Assembly: GCA_029204225.1 (NCBI GenBank) | Contig: CM055100.1 | Coordinates: 1,400,587-1,464,586, forward strand | Origin: Diphasiastrum complanatum | Lineage: Eukaryota > Streptophyta > Lycopodiopsida > Lycopodiales > Lycopodiaceae | DNA: 64,000 nt | Direction of reading: 5' to 3' | In this document: one piece after another, positions 41,505-53,312 of the stretch | How positions within the stretch are numbered: position 1 is the stretch's first letter | Layout of the letters: each line of letters begins with the position of its first letter | Position numbers and translations under genes: made by a program | Notes under the pieces: generated by a model | Databases searched by the model: none | Told to the model about the DNA's origin: nothing | The model's input: only the letters and a program-made list of their open reading frames with translations

Positions 41505-44442
41505 CTCTGTAGTCGATCATCCTCCAGGCCATAGCCTAGGTCTGCCTCAAACTCTGCCTCAAGGTCTGCCTCAGCCATGGTCTCCAATCCTGGAGCAGGA
41601 ATACCCAAACCATCATCATCCTCATCCTCCTCATCAGCACCCATGCCCATACCTGTCCCTTGGCCAGCACCTGTATCCTGATCATGACCCACTCTGTCCA
41701 TCAATAACCGTCTAACCCGCAACATCTCTCTCTCTCTGTCTGCTGCAATGTCAGCCGCAACATCAGCCCTCGGCATGGGTGTGGTGGAATCAGTGGGATC
41801 ATCAACGCCTAGTAAACAATCTGAGGGCAACACCTCTAGAGGGTCCACATTAGATGCAAGTCTGTCACTCAACCTTGCATTGGTGTTGCAAAAAACCAGC
41901 CGTGTCATATGTGCAATAGAAAGGCGATTACGCCTTTTCGTGTGGATCAAAGAAAATGTGCTCCAGTTGCGCTCACATACACTGGAGGAACAATACTATT
42001 GACAATCATAAAATTCAAAAAAGCGCATTAGTTAATTTCATCCATTTAACACCCATCTTTAATCTCATAGAATTTGGTGGGTAAAGAAATACTTGTGATA
42101 GCACTCGCAAGGCCAACTTTTGTAGAGTTGGGCATGCAGAACCATAGAGGTTCCACCAAGTCACCGCTCTCTCTCGTCTGCTGGGATTCAGCGCCGTGTG
42201 ATGGCCAAACACACCAACCTGCCTCTTGAAGGCAATGTACTGTCTCTCAACAGCATCTATGTCAGTGAAGTGTCTGGCGGCTCCATCCAAATATCTCAAC
42301 CAATCCAAACCTAGCTCCATGTCTGATGCCTGCCGCTTAGATAGCCACATGGGGTGCAACAGGTGGGCAACAGAGTGAATCGGCCTATGGAACCAATTCC
42401 ACCTGCGCTCCCAGATATCCCGCAACACCACCATCTAGTTTCATATAGTTAATGACATGTCAACGAATAAATCTGAAGATGCGAAGATGAGAACAAACTT
42501 ATTTCAATTACAATAGACAGATTCCAAAACAACAAATGACTGAAATGACCATCAAGTACCATACCTCCTTGGAGAAAAAATGCTGCTTTAACAGCTGTCC
42601 AATCCTGTCCATGAACTTGTAGATATGGCCCATAGTGCTGCCCTCACTGTCAACTAACCGCAGAACATGGTAGAACGAACTCATCACAGATGTAATGCTC
42701 TCAGATTGACGCCAAAAATCAATCGTCAAATACAATCCTCCAAAATATCAAACCATCAGGCCTACTGGAGAAAGGCAGCTCCCTAAATGCAACACTAGTG
42801 GCCATGTGTCTGAGCTGATGTCTGACTCTAACAAGCCTATGCATGACAATTAGGTCGAATGCAAAACGTGTGGGAGCTGGTTTCTTCAGATCAAGGGAAC
42901 TGAAGGTGCAGAATAGGGCGAGGACACGCCTCTTCGGGGTGATAAATATCACCACGGCAAGGGCCATATCAGCTATCGTGCGGACCCAGGGCAAGCGGCC
43001 AATATCCCCCAGTATAAGATCAATGCTATGTGCAGCACAAGGGGTCCATACAATAGCAGGGTATTGCTGTTGTAGCAAGTGAGACATGTGCACGCAATTA
43101 CTTGCGTTGTCGGTGATAACCTGCACTACGTTGGCAGGGCCAACCTCCTCTATAACCTCATTGATGATATCGAACATAAACTGTCCGTCAATGACCCCAC
43201 CACCTCTACTAGCATCAATGGCCCGATAAAACATAGCAGCAAGACACCGGTATGTTGATCACTGGCCGACGGCAGGTGTCATTCCAGCCATCAGACATGA
43301 TCGAGCACCCATAACTCTCCCAGGCTTTCCTAAGAGGCATCATCTGTGCAGTGAGCTTCTCCACAATGGACGTAAGGTAGGTGGTACCGACAGCCTCAAC
43401 CACGGGTCGCCTGAAGCGTGGACCTGCAGCAGCAACTGCAGCTATAGCCCTCTTGAAAGGCTCTGTGTTTGCAATGGCAAATGGCAGGTTCAGCTCATAG
43501 ATCATGTTTGCCAAAGCCTGCTGGGCCTCTGCCTGGAAAGACTCGCCCATGGACTGCTGTTATACTGGGAGCTGCGAGACGATCTACTGGAGGATGCCCT
43601 AGTGCGGCAAGCACCCCTACGAGGAGCAGGAGGAGGTATGTCATTGGCAAGGTGGTGCCGAGGCTGGAGGGAAATTGGGCCTGAGGTGGCTGAGGGGGAT
43701 GTTGCGGCTGCGGGGGATGTTGGGGCTGCTGAGATGGTGGCGAAGAAGCTCCAGAAGAACCAACCTCACCATGCTGTCTATCATCACCATCCTCATCATC
43801 AGAGTCCAAATCATCTTGATGTGTGGGGAAAGTGGATGGTATGTCCTGGGTGTCCTGTGAGAGACCATCTGGTGCCAACTCAAAGCGAAGAAATCGGAAT
43901 GTCTACACTGGGCGAGTCATCTGAGTGACTGCAGGAGGACGCTGTGGAAATGCACTGATTGGAATAGATGCAGCAGGAGGAGGGGCGGGACGTGGTGCAG
44001 TGGGCTGTGGTGGTGTGGTAGGATGTGGTGCAGTGGGCTGAGGAACGAGTGGTGGATGTGCATTAGGCTGAGGGGGAGGAGCAGGAACAAGAGGTGGGGG
44101 AGGACGTGGTGGTGGTGGACGAGGAGCTAGTGGATCCCGTGGGGTGGATGATACTACTGCATATACATCAGGATCTAGTGACATACCGGCCTGCGTCAAT
44201 CGAGCTCCGTATATGTTAATGAGCCTACAACGCTCCTGAGCAGGCATGTGTGGGCAAGGGAGGGAGTCTAAGCGTTTGCCATCACCCTTGACAGCACCAA
44301 GGAGATGGCCTTTCAGCCTAGTGAGAGTGCTAACAAAACGAGCATGACAAAACCTACAGGACCATCCACGCGTCCCAGACCGAACGTCACCTAACAAACT
44401 CGGGGTCTTGGTCTACCTCACCCCAGAGCTCAGACATATCTC
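41505..44442 (-). pseudogene. hAT transposase 1, with frameshifts
   Basis: A cut-and-paste transposase that would act on the element's own ends in the nucleus. Minus-strand order: ATG near 44452 (MPAGDMSELWGEVD); BED-type zinc finger CRFCHARFV to LTRLKGHLLG (about 44340-44280); Pro-rich linker (44120-43950); ANMIYELNLPFAI (about 43480); SYGCSIMSDGWND with the first catalytic Asp (about 43300); VITDNASNC (about 43110); CAAHSIDLIL (about 43040); KPAPTRFAFDL; DSEGSTMGHIY (about 42640); the RRWNWFHRPIHSVA block (about 42400); and VCERNWSTFSLIHTKRRNRL, the hAT dimerisation segment, after an intron (about 42080-41990). An acidic C-terminal tail follows. Frameshifts near 44395, 43880 and 43230 inactivate it. 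Confidence 0.85.
41990..42090 (-). other. Intron of hAT transposase 1
   Basis: On the minus strand coding sequence RVLSQ stops at a GTATTTC donor (about 42088) and resumes after TTGTCAATAG (about 41996) as CSSSVCERNW. The second hAT copy has an intron at the equivalent place (62028-62116). Confidence 0.65.
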
Positions 44443-45056
44443 CAGCAGGCATGGTGTGAGACGGTATAGGAAACAGGAAGTATGGAAGAAGTGCAAGAAA
44501 GGACAAATGAGTTACCGTTTGGTTAGAGGAAACCGGTCTTGGATAAGTGGATATGAGCTCCCACGCAATGCAATGAACCTGGGAATGCCAACCCTGAACC
44601 CTATCAAGCTAAACCCCTAAACCTCCAGAAGAGGCCCTCCATAATGCAAAAAACCTGTTTTTTGGCTTCAAGAAATAACCTAAACCCTAAACCCTATCCT
44701 TCTCTCTCTAGATTGGCTGGTACACTCTCTCTCTAGACTGTCCCAATCTCTCTCTATGATCTCAAATGCCTAGACTCTAAAAATAGACCTATTTGCATGA
44801 GGGAATGTCAAAAAACCTGATTTTTGAGCAAAGAAAGCAAACCTACAACTAAACCCTAATTTTCTCTCTCTACAGAGGCAGCTCCAGTCTCTCTCTACCC
44901 TGCCCTCTTCTCTCTCATCAATCTGATCAGCCCTCTCTCTCAAACCAAAGCGCCCTCTCTCTCACCCTCTACCACCAAAAATGTGAATTGAGGGATAGAG
45001 CTTTGAGGGGTTTTGGGGGGAAATTTAGGAAAATTAATTAATTAATTATTTTTTTA

Positions 45057-45144
45057 GATGAACTGTACCACGGTTCAAGGAACTGTGGTACGGTTCCTTC
45101 CACGGTTCCCAGGACCCACGGTTCTGGGAACTGTGGGTTCTATG
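45057..45144 (-). repeat. hAT 1 terminal and subterminal repeats
   Basis: Within 90 bases, CCACGGTTC and its variants (CCACAGTTC, GAACCGTGG) occur several times in both orientations, ending CTATG at 45140-45144. Such clustered short repeats near an end are typical transposase-binding regions. The other hAT in the window also starts CATAG. Confidence 0.6.
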
Positions 45145-46940
45145 GATATCATATTGTAAGCATTCCGGAATCAAGATGTAAGAACATGCTAAAAACTTTA
45201 ATTTTACTGACAATACTATATAGATGTGCAAATTAGTGACATTTGTGAGCTAGATTTCCAAAACATATTCATACTTTTAGCAAAATTTTCAACAGACCTA
45301 ATTGGAATCAATTCCAAGACCTCTGAATTGCCATTCTTTGTGACTATGCTCGAGCATCCATCTCTAGAAGATAAACTAGCGAATGATGACGTTGCCAACA
45401 TAATTAGAAATATTTAGAATCTATGGTCTAAATTTTAATGATTAATCTGTTTCTTTTATAAACATAGTTCACAGAGCAGCACTAGAGTAGTTGGAAGAGT
45501 GAACCAGGCATTAGATTACCATGTATCTGAACCATGTAGGAAGTTTTAAGCTCGAATTTTTTTTTTTGTTTTTTTTCGGGATTCCTCCCCCCCTCGCCGG
45601 CCGGGGGGGGGGGGGGGGGGGGGGGGTTCGGATGTTCCGGAATGCCGTTCGGATGCAACTTAGCGGCAAACAATAGTTAATAATTTCTGAAAATTGCAGC
45701 AGCTCATTTTCCTCATTAGCATCGATCTACCTGTGTGGTGATTATCCTGCATCTAGATTTTCAGAATATAGAGATGATTTTCAGTGACCTCAAATTGAAG
45801 ATGCAATGATTCCTTCTACAATTTTCACCACCTAGGAACACTAAAGGGGCTGCCAACTGGCTGAATGCCAATGATGCAGCAAGCTAGCTGCCTCATGGCC
45901 AGCTGACCCCCTAGCCCCTTACTACATACACGGCTGCCATGACCCTCCAGCAGGTTCGCTGCCAGTGAGGGCTTTGAAAAACAGAAAGCAAAAAGAAAAA
46001 AAGGTTCTGTAACCCTAAACCAAGGTTTAGATGATTCTCTAATTTTTTGTTGGAATTAAGACAAAATTCAACTTACAGCTCATTGGGATGGGTACACGGT
46101 TTTCGGTAGCTCTTATACCGAAAACTTCTAGGTGCCGGTCAACACAAGAAACCGAACGCTCACGATCCACCCCGTAGTAGGATCCAATCCAGATCCACCC
46201 TCCGTGCCCTGAGCCAGTGATTAGACAACAAGGGGGATTCAACTTTCAACCCTAACAATGTCGCATACCGCCACTAGCACCTTCACCCTTCTCCTGCCCC
46301 TAGCTAGCACCATCATGGCTATGCACATGACACTACCATCCACCAACACCTAGGTAGATAGAATGAAAGGTAACTAAGACCTCGTCCCCTTGTAGATTGT
46401 AGACCTACCCGCAAGGTAAGAGTCTTCATGCCAAGCACATATCCCGGATTACGACAAGTGGCATGCATGCTGTTCCCGAGTCAACTGATCAAGTCAATAA
46501 GCCCAGTTCAATACCCGATTTCAAGTTAGGTGTGGGACTCAAGGGGGTGGGTTCCTAACATGTAACCACTTCAAGACAACCATGCAGCTCTGGCTTTCGT
46601 CTTTGGCACTTCGTATAGCACATGTAATAGATCCACCTGGATCAAAAAACAAATGCTCCTACAGAAAGTGCACCCTCTCTATGTATTACTTCCTCCAAAA
46701 AGCTTTGTTTAAACCTAGCTAGAACGGGGCCACTTGCACTAACTTTGTTAAGCTACAAAATGGGGGCTCCCATGTATCGAAAGTAACATGCCCCATGATA
46801 AATGTACAACGTAATGCTAATCCTAAAGGGTTAAAACTTAAAATAGGCATTACTCCAGCAATATCAGCAAAGGCTACACATCATGGATCCTCGAATCAGA
46901 TCAAGTGTCGAAGCATAATTGGGTGATCGCGAAAGATAAG
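45145..46940. other. No gene recognised
   Basis: It contains a run of about 28 G with flanking CCGGCCGG (45599-45627), a T-rich tract at 45559-45578, and an LTR-like segment with ends TGTTGG/CTAACA (46048-46257) lacking a primer site or purine tract. Short open frames have no domain. Confidence 0.5.
45604..45627. repeat. G homopolymer, over 20 bases
   Basis: An uninterrupted G run after GGCCGG. Exact length is uncertain because such runs are difficult to sequence. It could form G-quadruplex structures. Confidence 0.85.
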
Positions 46941-46949
46941 TTAGTATCT

Positions 46950-47270
46950 CCCTTTGATCTCAAAGTATATTGGAGAACGAAAGATAAAGTTTTCCTTTGT
47001 CTCCACCTCTCATGTAGTGCATAGATGGCAAATCCTATCTTCCCGAGGAGGCCCATGGAAATGTCTTTTCTCTACATCTAGTTCATTGGAAGAAGCCTTG
47101 AGTTGTCCTATCTTGAACTTGAGGCTATGTGATAATGGTAGTAAAACTTGTTTGTAATCGCCAATGGACTGCTCCAATGATACAATTTTGGATTGCAACA
47201 AACTCATTTTATTGACAATGGAGGCTACTGATTCTTTCAGCTATGAGATTTCTTGTTTCAAGAACTGAAA
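46950..47270 (-). pseudogene. LINE 3'-end fragment 1
   Basis: On the minus strand SLKFKIGQLKASSNELDVEK is followed by DRICHLC, then a degenerate FIFRSPIYFEIKGRY-like segment. This matches the C-terminal Cys/His region of the LINE at 47861-50102 (SSHQLAIEMGRY, then QLC and FRCPIYFEIRGRY). Only the end of the second ORF is left. Confidence 0.65.
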
Positions 47271-47409
47271 ATTGGCTTGAATTGATCAATCTGCCAAGAG
47301 GAGAACAACTCTATTGCTTTGGATGGAGTGTACGGAATAGCATTAGCGGGCGATAGATTTGTAGAGGAATCATTAGCACCTATAGAGTGATCAAAAGTGG
47401 AAGAAGCTC

Positions 47410-47412
<3 letters not shown>

Positions 47413-47484
<72 letters not shown>
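47413..47484. repeat. (TG)n(AG)n compound microsatellite
   Basis: TG repeat at 47413-47440, then AG repeat to 47484. Confidence 0.97.
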
Positions 47485-47486
<2 letters not shown>

Positions 47487-47860
47487 CGTGGGCACAAAAG
47501 ACAAAGTACAGTACATACAAAGTAGGAGCAATGTCCAAAATAAGGACTTATTTCTATAAACTCTCTCTCTAGAGTCTACCAAAATAAATCAACAATCTCA
47601 TCCTGCAAGAAGGAGATGCAAGAGCTTAACATCTTGCTTTGTTGAGGTACAAAAGCAAGAGCTTAACCACCCGCTCTACGGAGGCAACAACTAAAGAAAG
47701 ATTGCAAATCATTGAGTGGCTGATCTGGAAAAACGAGTGATAGGCTGTGAAGTGCACATTGGAGGCTGATGAGCGACTTGGTAAGATGCTGAAGGCCGTC
47801 ATGAGGCTTTGGCTGACGACGATGAATGGACTGCACATCTCGAAGCTGGTCGCTGAGACT

Positions 47861-50102
47861 TCACAGCCTTCTGCAGAGTAGGTATATCAATCTCATCCTT
47901 TGATACCTCTTCTCTATCCCTCTTCTTAAAAAATGTGTGATGAGGGTAAACATCTCTCTCAGTAAGAGTCCCACACACCTAGGATCTGGATATGGCAAGA
48001 AAGAGCTAAGGGAGAGAGGGGTGTCTTTGTAGAGACAATAATAACGGCCTCGGATCTCAAAGTATATATAGGACATCTGAAAATGAAATGTGACTCATCC
48101 TCTACCTCCTACATTGAGCATAATTGGCGGATCCACTGTGGTCTGGGCGTGTCAGTATAACGGCCCATCTCAATAGCAAGCTGATGTGAGGAGACACGAA
48201 GCTGCCCAATACAGTAGCGAAGACCATATGATAATATGTGTGAAAGATACAACGGTAGAGTAGGTAATCCCATATCATCTAATTGTAGGAGGTGAGTGCC
48301 ATAAAAAAGCATCTTGACCCTCGTTGGATCTAGCTGTGACCACACTATCTGGATATAGCTATGATAAAGCTAACGCCAAATATATGTATGAGTCCCATTA
48401 GGGAGAGCTGATATAGATATCCCCCAACTGCCAAGAGAACTAGAGACATCCTCAAACCATGATGACTTAGCCTGCCTGGCGATAGACCGAGATGAAGTGT
48501 AAGCAACAACCAAATATTTGGAAGTATCCAAATCGGCTAGCTTATGTAATAGCATGACAATCCGGAACATAGCCTCAACAACCATAGGTGGAGATGCAAA
48601 CTCTGCGTCATGAGGAACTGAGGCCTTCGCACGGATCATCCGGCCAAGCATTAGAATTTGTAATCGAGGAATATGTCTCCGTGTATCCGTAGAGAGCCCA
48701 AGACACCAAACCTCTGCTGAATACATAGCCACATGAGAGACAATAATAGAAAAGAGCAAACATCGTGTAAATGAATATAAAGGGTAGTACAAAGTTTCTC
48801 CATCTGAAGAAGGGCTGTATGCGCCTTACGTAGGCGAGCTGTAGATGTAGGTCTAAAAGTAAGCAGAGGACCAGAAAAAAGAATCACTAGATAAGTGTAA
48901 GAGGCAACTATCTCTAACTGCTGCCCATCATAATAAAAAATATCGTCCCACATATGCTGCCTACTGGTGTTGAACACCACGACCTTAGTCTTAGAGATAT
49001 TTACCGTCAAACCACTTTTGACAAAAACCATGTAAAACGTTGAGGTGTCTTTGAAGCCCTCTGGCTGAGGTAGATAACAGGACAATATCATCAGCATATA
49101 AGAGATAGGTATGACGATATCTGCGAGAGGACAGCCATCACCACCCTCCTCTTTGATAATCCGCTCGAGATCATCAATGTAGGGAGCAAAGAGTGTAGGA
49201 GAAAGGGGGCAGCCTTGCTTCACACCAACTGTATTGTGAATCGGAGGTGACCACCCTATCCCATCTCTGAGTCTAGCCAGAACCCTCTCACATAAGATGG
49301 TAATAGAAGCAACAACCTCCTGTGAAAAACCAAGCAAGACCATGCGCTGAAGCATAAGATATCTAGGTACATAGTCAAAAGCTTTGCGGAAATCCACAAA
49401 GCAACCATAAACCCTGTGCTTCCTATGCTTAGCTTCCTCAATGATACATCTCAAGATAAGAATTTGATCCGTAGTAGAATATCTAGTCCTGAAACCTGCC
49501 TGTCCAAGAGCATATAGTCCATCCGCTTCCACTTTTGAGCTAACAATAGACTGTAGGGCCGAGCCCAAAAGCTTAGCCATGATGTGGCTAATCATAATAG
49601 TGCGGTAATTTTCCACGTTCATTGGATCACCAGCTTTAAGTATAGGATGTAGAAGGTTAGTGCACCAGGCAGCGTGATTAAAGGTATGAGAGATGTATGG
49701 AGAAACTATATGAGCCACATGTTTAAGGAAATCAACACTAAGTGAGTCATTATCTTCATCTTTGTGACTGTGGGCTCGTTTAATAGCATCTTCAATCAAA
49801 GAAGGGGTAAACAATGTAAATTCAGTAGGTCTCGATGAGAGAGTAATAGGGGAAGAATCAACACTAATAGACAAGTAGCATACTCCACCAAAGACTCGAT
49901 TAGCAATAGGAGCAGTCGTGAAAGACTTCTTAGAGAATGTCTTCCAAAAGATGAAGAAGATGAAACAAGAGAATCTATCTGACCTCTTTTCTGCAAGTAT
50001 GTCTTCTTTTTTTTTTCTCACAAGTGTGCGATATATATATATATTTTTTTGAGCAAGTGATGTAGGAGAATGAGCACCACTTGCGTATGCATAAGAGAAC
50101 AC
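47861..50102 (-). pseudogene. LINE (non-LTR) reverse transcriptase, decayed
   Basis: It copies RNA at nicked chromosomal DNA in live relatives. On the minus strand the RT starts with a degenerate N terminus (about 50100-49750), then NYRTIMISHIMAKLLG (fragment ENYRTIMI, about 49610), GQAGFRTRYSTTDQI, CFVDFRKAFDYVPR (about 49390), GVKQGCPLSPTLF (about 49210) and the catalytic YADD at 49087-49098, which is in a shifted frame. SGLTVNISKTKVVVF follows back in the first frame. After 48792 the C-terminal part continues in other frames, ending in a Cys/His knuckle region (SSHQLAIEMGRY, RQLC, FRCPIY, EIRGRYYCL) at about 48200-48050. No endonuclease or first ORF is present, so it is 5' truncated. Confidence 0.85.
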
Positions 50103-50197
50103 TCAATATTATACCATTTATTATGCACACTTCTTGTGTTTGCCCCTGGAATGAAACTTGGAATTTACTAAAAAAAAAACCGTTAATTATCACAAAA

Positions 50198-50200
<3 letters not shown>

Positions 50201-50243
<43 letters not shown>
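50201..50243. repeat. (GA)n microsatellite
   Basis: About 21 GA units between two LINE fragments. Confidence 0.97.
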
Positions 50244-50247
<4 letters not shown>

Positions 50248-50559
50248 ATTAATGTCTTTTCCATGCCAAAAGGCATATAAGACTAGTAATATACATGTCA
50301 AATATGTGGTATAAGTGAGAGCGTATGAAAATGTCTCCAAAATCATATCAAAGAAAACAACATAACTAAATACTATGAATTGAATGAGTGAGATGTGTAT
50401 GAGTCCAATGCTGCTAGGTATACAAAGTGAGGTACAACAACATCAATATCACTATCATTATGATTTGCTACTAAGGAAGAAGGATGTGATGCGAGCTGGG
50501 ACGTGAGGTAGCTTTGGTGGATGCTGACGTCATATAGGAGGATGAAAAGTATGTTTCCT

Positions 50560-51520
50560 CATAATAGGACGGATAGCTCGAATTGTAGCATGACTAGGAC
50601 TATGAATGGTGTGCTATCTTTGATCTCCGTGGATATGTATATCATCAACTATCTCATCATCAAAATCTGGGTCCCAGCGCGGTCTTCTCCTAGAGAAGAA
50701 AGAGGTACTATGAGATTGAGAACTGGGATGAGTTTGTTGAGCTGTCTGGCATATATCTTGTCGAAACAGAAACATCTCTTGTATCATAAGTGCAACATTG
50801 CAAGAATCCTCATAAGATATGAGCAAGTGAAGTGTGGTGGGCATGTCATGTAACAAGCAGTGGTATCACCCTTTGATCTCGTAGCATATTGGGCATCTAA
50901 AGATAAAATGGTCCTTAGACTCAACCTCACCCAAAGACTCTCTTGGAATACCGTGGAACCTCCCAATCTCAATAGACAACTGATGTGATGGAACACAGAG
51001 TTTGAATTTGAGGCTATCACTATGTGACAATCCTGAGTGCAAATACTGTGGCAAGACCGGGAGCCTTGCTATGTTAATGTCAATGAAATGAGTCTGATAA
51101 TATTCAGGCTTAACCCCCACTTGGCATCTCCATGTACGATCAAAGATATGCCCTATATAAAAAGCGCATGAGATACTGGTGAGTACCCACGGGAAGATTT
51201 GTAATAGAGATACCAATTGACCCAAGGAGGTGAGATGCTTGAGAAAACCGTGACAATCTGTAGCCCTGATCATGAAGATAATGTGAAGAAGTGAGTGCTA
51301 TCTCTATATATCTCCTTGTGCATCCTGAAGTGCCTGAACTTTCTGAATATGTGTTGAGTTTGGAAAATTGCATTTATTTGTATAGGTGGACAACAAACTC
51401 GGCAAGGAGGATCTCGTGTGAAACAGAGGGCTTTGCCGGAATCATACGAGCTAACATGGTAGTTTGAAATCTCGAGATACTGGCCCAGTGTGAGGAGGAA
51501 AGATTGGTACACCGTGTCTC
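50560..51520 (-). pseudogene. LINE 3'-end fragment 3
   Basis: On the minus strand the pieces 51512-51270, 51373-51140 and 51273-50866 carry the C-terminal LINE region in several frames: HDQGYRLSRF, GSIGISITNLPVGTHQYL, LPQYLHSGLSH, SHQLSIEIGRFHGIPRE and FIFRCPICYEIKG. It is homologous to the end of the LINE at 47861-50102 but a separate copy. No RT core is left. Confidence 0.7.
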
Positions 51521-51529
51521 TGCATAAGC

Positions 51530-52370
51530 TTTATGACAAAGCTACCAGCATATAAAGATTTGTATCATTAAAAAAGTTGCTAATAGAATGCATCTGAAAT
51601 CTCTCTTGGGAATCTGCATGAAATTGTTGTAAGCAGCTGCATTCGTAATGGTGGCGATGTCCGTCTCCACTGGATCATTCTTGCAAAGCAAGCAAAGTAC
51701 ATGCCTCCCAAGCAAGCTTTGAACTGCCCTATCTTCCTGTTTTCAGTATTAGCTCATAGGCATTTGTGCGAAGTTGAGAGGACCACGAAAATGTCTTTTC
51801 AATATGCCTTTGAGGTTAACTATTGTTATTAAAAAAGAACCAGTTTTTTAGATACTGTGTTTTCCTCTGTAAGGGTTCTGGCAACTACTGGACCTCTTTT
51901 TGCACAAAAGATATCAGTTATTGAAATTTTTGGGCCATCCATTCCACTGAATTTTCTGAAGGAAAGCCATTTGACAATATTCAGCCTCCATCGATTGTCC
52001 AATCTTTGGGAAGCATGCAGTTTTGGACAACCCAACCACCTTTGAGAGTTCACTTTTGATAAATCGAGTTTTCTTAAGCTCACGACTTCAAGGGAAGGCA
52101 TTAGTTTCAGCCAATTTTTGAGAGTTCACTTTTGATAAATTGAGTTGTCTTAAGCTCACCACTTCAAGGGAAGGCATTAGTTTCAGCCAATAAAGTAGGA
52201 TAAGCATGGTTTGTGTAACCCCAAATAAGAGCTCAAAATTGCTTTCTAACCTCCAATTTCAACCCACAGTCCACTTGAAACGAGATAGGTCATCTCCCCA
52301 AACTTTATGACCTTAAAGTAAAACTGTGTCACCAAAGTCTCAAGTAGAATTCTTTTTTGTGCCATCTCCT
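51530..52370. other. No gene recognised; LINE-related debris possible
   Basis: A 90-codon minus frame at 52101-51829 shows no domain. A 76-base tandem duplication occupies 52044-52195. Confidence 0.4.
52044..52195. repeat. Tandem duplication, 2 x 76 bases
   Basis: Units at 52044-52119 and 52120-52195 start GAGAGTTCACTTTTGATAAAT and differ at only a few positions. Confidence 0.92.
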
Positions 52371-52375
52371 TAAGT

Positions 52376-52811
52376 TTATGCTTTGCTTGAACTTTCTATG
52401 CCAGAGAAAGATTTGCAATGGACAATGAGTCTCTTATCCACACAAGAGGTCCAACAAAGGTTACGGGAGACCTCAACACCCAAGTATTTGTGCTTGTGCA
52501 ACTCCAAGATTAGCCCCACCAGGAGTGAGTGAGAATGACCTACTCTTCTTGATTGAAGGACCATAACGTCTGTCTGTCCTAAATTGAGTGAAAATGCCTA
52601 AATTGAGTGAAAAACCGTAAGTCTCACAAAAATTTCTAAGACCATCAAGATGTTGTTGGTGACCATGTACTATGTAAGGTGTTGGCAAAAAGGAGGACAT
52701 TGTCCACATAAAGGAGATGTTTGATAACATGGTGGAGCTTGACATCATCCCCTCTGTCAGCATTGAGACAATCTTTAAGCGTATCAACAGGGTGTAGGGG
52801 ATAGGAGACAA
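52376..52811 (-). pseudogene. LINE reverse transcriptase fragment 4
   Basis: On the minus strand a degenerate RT palm is visible: LLYVDNVLLFANT (damaged YADD box) in one frame, then HQQHLDGLRNFCETYGFSLN (about 52660-52600) in another. This motif order follows the LINE RT consensus. Flanking parts are lost. Confidence 0.6.
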
Positions 52812-53124
52812 TCTTGTTTAATAGCTATGCTGATGAAATTCCAGTGGGATAACCCTTAGAAGATTGCACCTTTGTTATCACTTTTTTAGTCTTTTCCTCA
52901 ACATCTACTAGCTATCTTGTTAATTCAGCCCATACTTCCTCAAAGAGGCCAAGGGTTCCCTCTTCAAGTACAAACAACTTTTCCATCCTATTCCATACCT
53001 TTTGGCTTGACACGATATCCAAAATTTTCCTAATCCTTAAGGCAAGCAACAAAAGCGGGATTTGCCTTTCCCATTCACATTTTCTGGTATATATGGCTAT
53101 CAAGGTGATGTTTTGTTGCTTGTC

Positions 53125-53126
<2 letters not shown>

Positions 53127-53190
<64 letters not shown>
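53127..53190. repeat. (GA)n tract upstream of the RING gene
   Basis: About 32 GA units, 0.76-0.82 kb upstream of the gene's start codon. With the CT tract at 53276-53308 it forms an inverted pair separated by about 85 bases. Confidence 0.97.
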
Positions 53191-53192
<2 letters not shown>

Positions 53193-53273
53193 AACACTGG
53201 TCATTCCTTGTTGTAGGCCAGGTTGTTGCTTTAGTTGTTAGTCTTGCTTTTCAGACTTACCTATGGATAGGGC

Positions 53274-53275
<2 letters not shown>

Positions 53276-53308
<33 letters not shown>
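53276..53308. repeat. (CT)n tract upstream of the RING gene
   Basis: About 16 CT units. CT/GA tracts are frequent in plant promoters and leaders and may bind GAGA-binding proteins. Confidence 0.97.

Positions 53309-53312
<4 letters not shown>

Larger units (their letters stand above)
41500..45144 (-). mobile_element. hAT-superfamily DNA transposon 1, decayed, 3' truncated
   Basis: On the minus strand the element appears to start at 45144 with CATAGAACCC and a subterminal region full of short repeats. Then come a leader with AAACCCTAA motifs, the transposase frames (44450 to 41500) and an abrupt end at a gypsy-like LTR. The other terminal repeat is not present. The transposase is related to that of the plus-strand hAT at 59408-64000 in domain order and intron position. 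Confidence 0.85.

Noticed and set aside
42843-43082. Plus-strand frame opposite hAT transposase 1
   Set aside because: It is an antisense shadow of the TDNASNC to TRFAFDL coding block.
46048-46257. LTR-like segment with ends TGTTGG and CTAACA
   Set aside because: No primer site or polypurine tract adjoins it and no second copy was seen.
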